A model generated the notes under the pieces. It ran no database searches, was not told the DNA's origin, and saw only the letters and a list, made by a program, of their open reading frames with translations. 64,000 bases of DNA from UBA8437 sp964646205 (lineage in GTDB: Bacteria; Planctomycetota; Planctomycetia; Planctomycetales; Planctomycetaceae): contig CAZYAZ010000004.1 in assembly GCA_964646205.1 (NCBI GenBank), positions 1 through 64,000 on the forward strand, given 5' to 3'. The position numbers and the translations under genes were made by a program. Below, piece after piece: positions 26,084 through 34,018 of this stretch (the first letter of the stretch is position 1; every line of letters starts with the position of its first letter).

Positions 26084-27559
26084 TCAGGAGAGGATCGGCT
26101 CGATGACGTTACCGGCCACATCGGTCAGGCGGAAGTCTCGGCCCTGGAATGGGAAGGTCAGTTGCTCGTGGTCGATACCCAGTAGCCTGAGCATCGTGGC
26201 GTGCAGGTCGTGGACGGTGACCACGTTTTCCGCGGCGTTGTATCCCAGTTCGTCGGTGTTGCCATAGGAGGTGCCCCCCTTGATGCCGCCGCCGGCCATC
26301 CAGATCGAGAAGCCCTTGATGTGGTGGTCCCGTCCACTGCCCTGGGCCATCGGTGTGCGTCCGAATTCTCCTGCCCACACCACCAGCGTGTCCTTGAGCA
26401 TGTCCCGCTGCTTGAGGTCCTTCAACAGGGCTGCGGCGGGCTGGTCGACCAGCTTGGCGGTTTTGGCCGATGCGGCCTTGATGTTGCCGTGGTGGTCCCA
26501 GCCGCGATGGTAGAGCTGCACGAAGCGGACACCGCGTTCGGCCAGCCGTCGGGCCAGCAGGCAGTTGGCGGCAAACGATCCGTCGGCCCCCTTGGTGCCG
26601 TAGAGATCCAGCACGTGCTTGGGTTCGTCGGAGGTGTCGATCAGCTTGGGAACGCTCGCCTGCATCCGGAATGCCATCTCGTACTGGCTGATCCGCGTGG
26701 AGATTTCCCGGTCCTCGACCAGGTTGTTGCGGAGCTGGTTGAGTTTCTGGATGGCGGTGATCACGTCGCGTTGCCGTTCGCGGGTCACCCCGACCGGATT
26801 CTTGACGTACAGCACCGGGTCTCCCTTGGAATGGAAGTGCACGCCCTGGAAGCGGCTGGGCAGGAACCCGCTGTGCCACTGCCGTGAGGCGATCGGCTGG
26901 TTTTGGCCACCGCCGACGGACGTCAGCACCACGAAACCGGGCAGGTTGTCGGTTTCGGCTCCCAGTCCGTAGGTCAGCCAGGCTCCCATCGAGGGGCGAC
27001 CGCTGATCGTGGTGCCGGTGTTCATGAAGGTGTGGGCCGGATCGTGGTTGATGGCGTCGGTCTTCATCGATCGGATGATGCACATCTCGTCGGCCACGGT
27101 GCCCAGGTGCGGGAAGATGCTCGAGAAGCTCTGCCCGCTCTTGCCGTACTGCTTGAACTCGTGCTGGGGTGCCAGGCAGGTCAGTTTCTTGCCCTGCAAC
27201 TGGGCAATCGGCTGGCCCTTGGTGTAGGACTGGGGCATCGGCTTGCCGTTCATCTCGGCCAGCTTGGGCTTGTGGTCCCAGGTCTCCAGGTGGCTGGCTC
27301 CTCCGGCCATGCACAGGAAGATCACCCGCTTGGTCTTGGCCGGAAAATGCAGCGTCTTCAGCGATCCGGTCCACTTGGGGATCCGCACCGTCGGGGCGGC
27401 GGCGGATGCGTTGAGTTGTTCGCCGAGCATCGCTGCCAGGGCCATGGTTCCGATGCCCTGGGCCGAGCGACCCAGGAAGCAGCGACGGGCCAGGGGCAGA
27501 GAATCATCCGACAGCATGTGGGCGGCGGGTGTCGGATCCGGAGTGATGGAGTTGGTCAT
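26084..27559 (-). CDS. DUF1501 protein with Tat-like signal
   Basis: 491 aa. The N-terminus carries a twin-Arg segment (LARRCFLGRSAQG) before a hydrophobic stretch, consistent with Tat export. DUF1501 (sulfatase-like alkaline phosphatase superfamily) is apparent from KRVIFLCMAGGASHLETWDHKP, INHDPAHTFMNTGTTISGRP and AGEFGRTPMAQGSGRDHH, with the Asp/His residues that bind metal in that superfamily. DUF1501 genes almost always pair with DUF1549/DUF1553 cytochrome-type genes in planctomycetes, and the partner is the next gene upstream at 46 nt. The biochemical role is not established. Confidence 0.92.
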   Translation of the reverse strand: MTNSITPDPTPAAHMLSDDSLPLARRCFLGRSAQGIGTMALAAMLGEQLNASAAAPTVRIPKWTGSLKTLHFPAKTKRVIFLCMAGGASHLETWDHKPKLAEMNGKPMPQSYTKGQPIAQLQGKKLTCLAPQHEFKQYGKSGQSFSSIFPHLGTVADEMCIIRSMKTDAINHDPAHTFMNTGTTISGRPSMGAWLTYGLGAETDNLPGFVVLTSVGGGQNQPIASRQWHSGFLPSRFQGVHFHSKGDPVLYVKNPVGVTRERQRDVITAIQKLNQLRNNLVEDREISTRISQYEMAFRMQASVPKLIDTSDEPKHVLDLYGTKGADGSFAANCLLARRLAERGVRFVQLYHRGWDHHGNIKAASAKTAKLVDQPAAALLKDLKQRDMLKDTLVVWAGEFGRTPMAQGSGRDHHIKGFSIWMAGGGIKGGTSYGNTDELGYNAAENVVTVHDLHATMLRLLGIDHEQLTFPFQGRDFRLTDVAGNVIEPILS

Positions 27560-27605
27560 GATCGCGGTGTCACCGTTGTGGTGGAAACTGGTTGCAGCGA
27601 TGGTC

Positions 27606-30578
27606 TCAGGAGCGGCTGATGGTCTCGTGCAGGTTCAGCAGGATACGGGCCAGCGACATCCAGGCGGCCCGTTGCGCCACAGCGTCGTCGGTGGCGTCCT
27701 TCGGTGGGCTGAGTCGTCCGGCGGTCAGCGCGTCGCGGGCCACCGCGGGGTGAGCCCGGTAGTCAGCCAGGTGTCGGTCGAAGACCGATTTCAGGACCTG
27801 GATCTCCTCGGGCCGCGGGTGCCTGGAGAGCACCTGGCGGAAGGCCCAGCCGAGTTGTCCGGTGAATCCTTCGGATTTCGAATCGATGATCCTCTCGGCA
27901 AGTGCCGCGGCCGCCTCGACGTAGGTCGGGTCGTTGAGCAACACCAGGGCCTGTTGAGGCGTGTTGGAACGTGGTCGTTCCACCGTGCATTCCTCGCGGC
28001 TGGGGGCGTCAAATGCCAGCAGGCTGGGGTGCAGGAACATTCGCTGCCACCAGGTGTAAAGCCCGCGACGGTAGACCGACTTGCCGGCCGAGGATTTCCA
28101 GGTCCGGGCGGGGAAGTTCATGTGACGCCAGTAGCCGGCCGGCTGGTAAGGCTTGACACTGGGGCCTCCGATCCGCGTCACCAGCAAACCACTGACCGAC
28201 AACGCGTTGTCGCGGACGATCTCGGCATCGAGGCGAAAGCGGGACTGGCGGGCCAGCAGTTGGTTGTAGGGATCGCGTTTTTGCAGGCCCGGGCTGACCA
28301 GGGATTTCTGGCGGTAGGCACCCGAGTTGATGATCAACCGCACCATGTGCTTGACGTTCCAGCCACTCTCGATGAACTCGACTGCCAGCCAGTCGAGCAG
28401 TTCGGGGTGAACCGGTCGGCTGCCCTGGGCGCCCAGGTCATCCAGCGGTGCGGTCAGTCCGTGTCCGAAGTAGAGTTTCCACAGCCGGTTGACGAAGGCA
28501 CGCGCCGTCAAGGGATTGTCCTTGCGGACGATCCAGCGGGCCAGGTCGAGCCGGTTGGCCCGCCGGTCGCCGGTTTCCAGGGGAGGCAGGAAACCGGGGA
28601 CGCCCGGTGCGACAACCGGTCCGCTGTCGTCCATCCAGTTGCCCCTGGGCAGTATCCGGATCGGTCGTGGCTTGACCGACACGGTCATCAGTGTCCGGGG
28701 CAGTTGTTTCTCGAGGTTCGCTTTCTGTTTCGTGGCCGCCGCCAACTGGTCCCGGACAGGTTTCAAGGCCGGGGCGATTGTGCGGAAGTGGGTGGCGAGC
28801 GTCTGTTTGTGTTTCGCGTTCCGCTTGGCCGTCGGTACCTTCAGGGCCGCCAGCACGGGAGCGGGCAATGAACTCTGCAGGGCACGGAAAAAGAAACCGT
28901 ATCCTCCGCCACCGTTGGCCACCTTCATCAACAGCCGATTCTCGCCGGCCACGAGATTCAAGGTCGCCTTGTCCTGGTCGGGCGCGACACCACGGGTGAC
29001 CTTGTTCTCGAAGGCCGGTTTCCCGTTGAGCCACAGCTTGATGCTGTCGTCGCTGCCCAGCGAGACGACCAGCTTGCGAGCCACCGGTGTCGAGATGGTC
29101 CGGTAGAGGTAGGTGGCACAGTTCTGCCCCGGAAGCGAGTGCGGTTTGCCATCGACGAACTGCTTGGCGACAACCCATTTCAGGCCGTCGTGGGTCTTTG
29201 ACAGGTCGACTCCCTGTTCGGGTGCAAAGGCCTTGGAGTGGGCCTCTTCGAAATTCGCAGCCGGAAACGGGCCGATCGTGGACCACGGTGAGAGCGAAAC
29301 GCTGCGGGTGGCCTCGGCAGCGACCTCCGCCTCCCACTTGGTCTGTGCTCGTGTCAACTCGGGGGTCATCTCGGCCAGGGTCTTGTTCAGGCTGGCGATC
29401 CGTGTTTCGACTTCCTTGAGGGAACTGTCGATGGCGCCCACGCGGACGGGGTAGGCCGGTGGGTTGCCGACGCCCCGTTCCTTGATGTCAGCAAAGAATG
29501 ACCCGAAGCGGTAAAAGTCTCGCATGGTGAACGGGTCGTACTTGTGGTCGTGGCACTGGGCGCATCCAAGCGTGACTCCGAGGAAGATGGAACTGGTGTT
29601 GCGGACGCGGTCGGCGGAGTATTTCGCGAGGTACTCCTTGGCCTGGGCGCCGCCCTCGCTGGTCGTTTGCAGCAACATGTTGAAACCCGAGGCGACTTTC
29701 TGCACCGGTTTGGCCTGGGGCAGCAGGTCGCCGGCGAGTTGTTCGGTGACGAAGCGGTCGAACCTCAGGTTGCGATTGAACGACTCGATGACGTAGTCGC
29801 GGTACGGGGCGATCTGGCGGGCCTCGTCGGAGTGGTACCCATTGCTGTCGGCGTACCGGACGACATCCAGCCAGTAGATTGCCATCCGTTCACCGTAGTG
29901 CGGCGAGGTCAGCAATCCATCAACAAGCCGTTCCCAGGCCCCGGGCCGGGCGTCATTGACGAAGGCGTCAACTTGTGCCGGTGTGGGGGGAAGGCCCAGC
30001 AGGTCCAGGTAGACGCGGCGGACCAGGGTCACCCGGTCAGCGGGGGACGACGGGATCAGGCCCTCGGCGTAGTGCCGCGACAGCAGGAAGCGGTCGATCG
30101 GCGTGCGGACGAAATCGAGGTAATCTGGTGGGGAGGGAAGTGGAGGCCGTGACGGGGTGACCCAGGCCCAGTGTTCCTGCCAGTTGGCTCCCTGGCTGAT
30201 CCATTGGCGGATCAGTTGGATCTGTGCCCGGGAGAGTGGTCGCTTGGCGGCAGCTGGCGGCATCTTTTCGTCGGCCGACGCGGAGGTGATCCGGAGAAAC
30301 AACTCGCTCTTGTCGGGCTGTCCCGCTGCGATTGTCTGGTGGCCGTCGCGAGCCGCCAGTGCCCCCTGTCGTGTGTCGAGTCGCAACTCGGCTTTCCGTT
30401 TGCCCGCGTCAGGTCCGTGGCACTGGAAGCAGTGTGCCGAGAGGATCGGACGGATGTCCCGGTTGAAATCGATTTTCCGGCCCGTGTCGGCCGCACTCGT
30501 TCCGGAGACTGCCAGGGTCGTCAGGATGGCCAGGACCGCCGGTGGGACAACCAGTTTTGTCCAGTTTCGCTTCTCCAT
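27606..30578 (-). CDS. PSCyt1/DUF1549/DUF1553 large cytochrome-type secreted protein
   Basis: About 990 aa from the ATG at 30576-30578 (an ATG at 30602 would add eight residues). A signal peptide is followed by a planctomycete cytochrome-C-like region with CFQCH (50-54), and then the DUF1549 (LYSDxxxG-type) and DUF1553 regions, with KMVRLIINSGAYRQ and YNQLLARQSRFRLDAE in the latter. The middle inserts a PA14/beta-sandwich-like stretch around KLWLNGKPAFENKV. These proteins are a hallmark of planctomycetes, accompany DUF1501 proteins, and probably take part in extracytoplasmic polysaccharide oxidation or redox. A single heme site is present. Confidence 0.92.
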   Translation of the reverse strand: MEKRNWTKLVVPPAVLAILTTLAVSGTSAADTGRKIDFNRDIRPILSAHCFQCHGPDAGKRKAELRLDTRQGALAARDGHQTIAAGQPDKSELFLRITSASADEKMPPAAAKRPLSRAQIQLIRQWISQGANWQEHWAWVTPSRPPLPSPPDYLDFVRTPIDRFLLSRHYAEGLIPSSPADRVTLVRRVYLDLLGLPPTPAQVDAFVNDARPGAWERLVDGLLTSPHYGERMAIYWLDVVRYADSNGYHSDEARQIAPYRDYVIESFNRNLRFDRFVTEQLAGDLLPQAKPVQKVASGFNMLLQTTSEGGAQAKEYLAKYSADRVRNTSSIFLGVTLGCAQCHDHKYDPFTMRDFYRFGSFFADIKERGVGNPPAYPVRVGAIDSSLKEVETRIASLNKTLAEMTPELTRAQTKWEAEVAAEATRSVSLSPWSTIGPFPAANFEEAHSKAFAPEQGVDLSKTHDGLKWVVAKQFVDGKPHSLPGQNCATYLYRTISTPVARKLVVSLGSDDSIKLWLNGKPAFENKVTRGVAPDQDKATLNLVAGENRLLMKVANGGGGYGFFFRALQSSLPAPVLAALKVPTAKRNAKHKQTLATHFRTIAPALKPVRDQLAAATKQKANLEKQLPRTLMTVSVKPRPIRILPRGNWMDDSGPVVAPGVPGFLPPLETGDRRANRLDLARWIVRKDNPLTARAFVNRLWKLYFGHGLTAPLDDLGAQGSRPVHPELLDWLAVEFIESGWNVKHMVRLIINSGAYRQKSLVSPGLQKRDPYNQLLARQSRFRLDAEIVRDNALSVSGLLVTRIGGPSVKPYQPAGYWRHMNFPARTWKSSAGKSVYRRGLYTWWQRMFLHPSLLAFDAPSREECTVERPRSNTPQQALVLLNDPTYVEAAAALAERIIDSKSEGFTGQLGWAFRQVLSRHPRPEEIQVLKSVFDRHLADYRAHPAVARDALTAGRLSPPKDATDDAVAQRAAWMSLARILLNLHETISRS

Positions 30579-30641
30579 CTGCACGGTCTCCAGCAGTTGC
30601 AATCACTTGATGGCGAACCGGACCACGGGGCCGTAGAAGCG

Positions 30642-30806
30642 TCACTGGCCCGGACGACCCTCATAATATGAGTCACCGTCGCGATCGGTGACAACCCATG
30701 CCCGTTGGCAGCCGACACACCGGCTGACCCATTGAACGCGCTGGCCGGGCCGGAGATGATGTCGGGAGCAGTATTTTTTCCCTGCGATCGTTCCGTTGTC
30801 CGCCAA
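30642..30806 (-). CDS. Possible small zinc-ribbon-like ORF
   Basis: A short reading frame in the PSD1/pentapeptide gap, read from an in-frame TTG at 30804-30806 (54 aa); no ATG and no good ribosome site, so the start is a guess. It contains KYCSRHHLRPGQRVQW and CVGCQRAWVVTDRDG: a Cys-x2-His and a Cys-x2-Cys pair 18 residues apart, suggestive of a small zinc ribbon. It overlaps none of the coding part of the divergent pentapeptide gene. It may be a random frame in GC-rich DNA. Treat as a candidate only. Confidence 0.25.
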   Translation of the reverse strand: MADNGTIAGKKYCSRHHLRPGQRVQWVSRCVGCQRAWVVTDRDGDSYYEGRPGQ

Positions 30807-30808
30807 TC

Positions 30809-30813
30809 GGAGG
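30809..30813 (+). promoter_or_regulatory. Ribosome binding site fixing a GTG start
   Basis: GGAGG is 6 nt before GTG 30820, so the pentapeptide gene is taken to start there rather than at TTG 30796. Confidence 0.75.
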
Positions 30814-30819
30814 CCACTC

Positions 30820-32013
30820 GTGCCTGAACCGCGACTGCCGATTCGTCCCGGACCCGGACCGGCCTGGCGGGTTCCGTTTGCCTGGACCGAATACGCCATG
30901 CAACGGATCGTCCATTTTGTGAGTGGCTCGGCCACTCTCAAGGTCGTGTTCGGCGTGCTGGCGCTGGTCGTGGCCACCACGCCGTTGATCTACGTCATCG
31001 AAGCGCCCGAGAGGGACCGGGCGCGCGATCACTTGAAGTGGTTGGTGCTGGTTGATGCCAGTGGCCGTCCCGGCGGCGGTGGAGCCGTCCGCGAGATTCT
31101 CGAGGACTTCAACCGGCGTGGTTCGAAATCCCTGGCCGGATTGCGGTTGCGCGAGAAGGACCTGGCCGGCCTGCAACTTCCCGAGGCGGCCCTGGTCCGG
31201 GTCGATTTCTCGGGGACGGTTTTGGCCGGAGCGAACTTCTCTCGAGCCGATCTCAGCAATGTTGTCTTCGATGGAGGCAACCTGCGTTCGGCGAATCTCT
31301 CCCAGGCTCGTCTCCCCGGTGCCACGGCCCGCAACGTCGATCTGCGCGAGGCCAACTTGTCCCGGATCGATGGCCACGAGGTCGACTTCAGTGGAGCGGA
31401 TCTCAGAGGCGCCAATCTCAACGAGGCCTACCTGTACATGGCCTCTTTTCGGTCGGCTGATCTGACCGGAGTGCGACTGGGAATGACGCTCGCATCCGGG
31501 GGCCGCTATCGGGGGACGGACATGACCGCCGCGATGAGTGGCGGTCCCGACTTGCGGTTGGCAGATTTCACCGGGGCTCGACTGGGCGGCGCGGATCTCA
31601 CCGCTGCCTTGCTCGAAGGCAACCGGTTCACCCGGGCGATTCTCAACGGGGCGAGTCTCCGTGGTGCCCAGTTGCGGCAAGCCGATTTCACCGAGGCACA
31701 ACTCAAGAACAGCGACCTGACCCAGGCCCAACTCAATGGCAGCATCCTCCGCGAGGCCGACCTGACCGGTGCCACTCTCACCGGAGCGGATCTCAGTGGA
31801 GCCGATCTGGCCAACGCGCGACTGGACGACGCCGTCGTGGGGCGTGTGGACTGGTTCAAGTGGCTCACCGACTTGGCCTTGCCACCCGTTCGTATCACCG
31901 AAATTGCGAGCCAGTGGCGGGTGGTCGAGAGCCAGGCCAGTAATGGACAGACGCGTTTTGTCATCCAGGCCAACCGGCAACCGGCGACTGCCTCTTCGGT
32001 GAACTCCAACTGA
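30820..32013 (+). CDS. Pentapeptide-repeat membrane protein
   Basis: About 397 aa from GTG 30820. A cytoplasmic N-terminus precedes one membrane helix (about residues 42-63, LKVVFGVLALVVATTPLIYVI). From about residue 100 to 350 a long run of A(D/N)LxX repeats follows, for example GANFSRADLSNVVF, GADLRGANLNEAYLYMASF and GADLSGADLANARL, a right-handed quadrilateral beta-helix. A paralogue with the same layout and the segment AYLYMADF is at 39204-40052. Pentapeptide proteins act as protein scaffolds or topoisomerase-mimics; anchored to a membrane, a scaffold role is likelier. It is divergent from the PSD1 gene and followed by galU. Confidence 0.9.
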   Translation: MPEPRLPIRPGPGPAWRVPFAWTEYAMQRIVHFVSGSATLKVVFGVLALVVATTPLIYVIEAPERDRARDHLKWLVLVDASGRPGGGGAVREILEDFNRRGSKSLAGLRLREKDLAGLQLPEAALVRVDFSGTVLAGANFSRADLSNVVFDGGNLRSANLSQARLPGATARNVDLREANLSRIDGHEVDFSGADLRGANLNEAYLYMASFRSADLTGVRLGMTLASGGRYRGTDMTAAMSGGPDLRLADFTGARLGGADLTAALLEGNRFTRAILNGASLRGAQLRQADFTEAQLKNSDLTQAQLNGSILREADLTGATLTGADLSGADLANARLDDAVVGRVDWFKWLTDLALPPVRITEIASQWRVVESQASNGQTRFVIQANRQPATASSVNSN

Positions 32014-32054
32014 TCATCCTGACTTCCTTCCAGAGTTTCTTTCGGAAATCCAGC

Positions 32055-32954
32055 ATGGCGATCGATCTGGCCGTCGTTCCTGTCGCAGGTCAGGGCACCC
32101 GATTGTTGCCCTCGACCAAGAGTCAGCCCAAGGAGATGTTGCCGGTGGGCCGCAAGCCGGTCGTGCAATATGTCGTGGAGGAACTGGCCAATTCGGGCAT
32201 CCACCGGCTGATGTTCATCACCGGCCCGGGGAAGGCATCGATCGAGAACCATTTCGACACGAACTGGGAACTGATCACGTTTTTGCGAGAGACCGGCCGC
32301 GAGGAACTGCTCGAAGAACTCGACTTTGAGCGTCAGAGCCTGGAGTACTTCTACACGCGGCAGCGGCGACAGTTGGGCCTGGGCCACGCGGTGTTGTGTG
32401 CCCGGCCCCTGGTTGACAACCAGCCGTTCGTGGTTGCACTGGGTGATTCGATCATTGGTGTCAATGCGCAGTCGGATATCGTGGCGCGAATGGTTGAGCG
32501 GTTTGAAGCCGAGAGTGCCGATGTGGTGGTGGCCTTCGAGGAGGTGCCCATCCAGGACGTGGTTCGCTATGGGGTTGCGAGTCCCGGCGGTGACGGTCAG
32601 GCGGGCGAGGTCTTTGAACTGGCCGACCTGGTCGAGAAGCCCTCGGTGGATGAAGCTCCCAGCCAACTGGCCGTCGCCGCTCGCTATGTGCTGTCCCCGC
32701 GAATCTTCGACGCATTGGAGAACACCGAGCCAGGCAAGGGGGGGGAAATCCAGTTGACCGACGCGATCCGCAGTGTCCTGGCCGACGGTGGACGGGGGAT
32801 TGGAATCCGATTGCAGCCCGACGAGCGACGCTTTGATATCGGCAACTTTGGCAGTTATTTCCGGGCGTTCACCGAGTTTGCCCTGGCCGATCCACGGTAT
32901 GGCGAGGGCCTCCGTGAGGATCTTCGTGACCTGCTCGACGGTGGCACCTCCTGA
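32055..32954 (+). CDS. galU: UTP--glucose-1-phosphate uridylyltransferase
   Basis: 299 aa, as expected for GalU. VPVAGQGTRLLPSTKSQPKEM is the nucleotide-binding start (G-x-G-T-R) and PVGRKPVVQYVVEELANSGI follows. ALGDSIIG is the metal-binding segment, and LADLVEKPS and GKGGEIQLTDAI are typical of the family. It makes UDP-glucose from UTP and glucose-1-phosphate in the cytoplasm for glycan and UDP-glucuronate synthesis. The stop shares one base with the start of a GHMP kinase (TGATG), so the two are co-translated. Confidence 0.95.
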   Translation: MAIDLAVVPVAGQGTRLLPSTKSQPKEMLPVGRKPVVQYVVEELANSGIHRLMFITGPGKASIENHFDTNWELITFLRETGREELLEELDFERQSLEYFYTRQRRQLGLGHAVLCARPLVDNQPFVVALGDSIIGVNAQSDIVARMVERFEAESADVVVAFEEVPIQDVVRYGVASPGGDGQAGEVFELADLVEKPSVDEAPSQLAVAARYVLSPRIFDALENTEPGKGGEIQLTDAIRSVLADGGRGIGIRLQPDERRFDIGNFGSYFRAFTEFALADPRYGEGLREDLRDLLDGGTS

Positions 32955-33979
32955 TGCAGTTGATCCGTCAACGAGCCATGGCGCGGGCCGGCCTGCTGGG
33001 AAATCCCTCCGACGGGTACAACGGCCGGACGGTCTCGGTGGCGCTGGAGGACTTCTGGGCCGAAACGATCCTGTATGAATGGGACCGGGTCGAGATCCTG
33101 CTGAGCCAGGAGGACCAGAGCCGATTCGATTCGGTGGCCGACCTGGCCGAGGATGTCCGGTTGCACGGCTACTACGGTGGCGTGCGGCTGGTCAAGGCGA
33201 CGATCAAGACGTTCGTCGAATACTGCCAACGCCAGGAAATTGTCCTGCACGACCGCAATTTCGCTGTCCGCTACACCTCCAATATTCCTCGAGCCGTTGG
33301 CCTGGCGGGCTCCAGTGCGATCATCGTGGCGACGTTGCGTGCCCTGATGGAGTTCTACGAGGTGCAAATTCCTCGCCGTGTGCAGCCATCGTTGGTCTTG
33401 AAAGTTGAGACCGGAGAACTGGGGATCACCGCAGGCCTGCAAGATCGGGTGATCCAGGTGTATGGCGGAATGGTCGCGATGGACTTTGGTCACGACAGCA
33501 TCGAGTCCTGCGAGGGTTTCGAGTGCGGAGATTATCGCCGACTCGACCCATCGCTTCTGCCCAGGCTCTACGTGGCCTATTCGAGCGACGCCGGTGAACC
33601 GACCGAGGTGTTCCACAATCGGCTGCGTGAACGATTTGACCAGGGAGAGCCCCAGGTGCTCTCGGCGATGGAACGATTTGCGGAACTGACCAGCGAGGGA
33701 ATCCAGGCATTGGCCGACGGTGATACCCAGCGGTTGCACCACCTGGTGAATGCGAATTACGACATCAGGGCGTCCATTTGCCAATTGCCGACGGAACATG
33801 TCGCCATGGTCGAGGCGGCTCGCTCGGTTGGTGCCAGTGCGAAATTCGCAGGTTCTGGCGGAGCAATTGTTGGCCATTGCGATGACGACGCGATGTGCGA
33901 ACGCCTGGAACAAGTCCTGACGCCACTGGGTTGCCAGGTGATCACACCAACGATTGCTGCGTCGGATGAAACCGGCTGA
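32954..33979 (+). CDS. GHMP kinase, glucuronokinase-like
   Basis: 341 aa. GHMP motif 2 is IPRAVGLAGSSAIIVATLRA (the Pxx(S/A)xGLxxSSA ATP loop), and motif 3 is KFAGSGGAIVGHC near residue 300. The N-terminal ARAGLLGNPSDGYNGRTVSV resembles plant glucuronokinase, which phosphorylates D-glucuronate at C1. If so, GlcA-1-phosphate could feed UDP-GlcA with a pyrophosphorylase; the adjacent galU product could serve, although GalU normally takes glucose-1-phosphate. The assignment is from remembered motifs, not an alignment. The start overlaps galU's stop. Tail-to-tail with the surface protein gene, 39 nt apart. Confidence 0.8.
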   Translation: MQLIRQRAMARAGLLGNPSDGYNGRTVSVALEDFWAETILYEWDRVEILLSQEDQSRFDSVADLAEDVRLHGYYGGVRLVKATIKTFVEYCQRQEIVLHDRNFAVRYTSNIPRAVGLAGSSAIIVATLRALMEFYEVQIPRRVQPSLVLKVETGELGITAGLQDRVIQVYGGMVAMDFGHDSIESCEGFECGDYRRLDPSLLPRLYVAYSSDAGEPTEVFHNRLRERFDQGEPQVLSAMERFAELTSEGIQALADGDTQRLHHLVNANYDIRASICQLPTEHVAMVEAARSVGASAKFAGSGGAIVGHCDDDAMCERLEQVLTPLGCQVITPTIAASDETG

Positions 33980-34018
33980 ACCTCGACGCCGGGGAGCAGT
34001 GGCCGGATCGGGTCACCG

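Noticed and set aside
30673..31980. 435-codon open frame opposite the pentapeptide gene with repeated EIG/GQVGLA-like units
   Set aside because: The repetition mirrors the repeat structure of the coding strand, so it is a shadow of the pentapeptide repeats.
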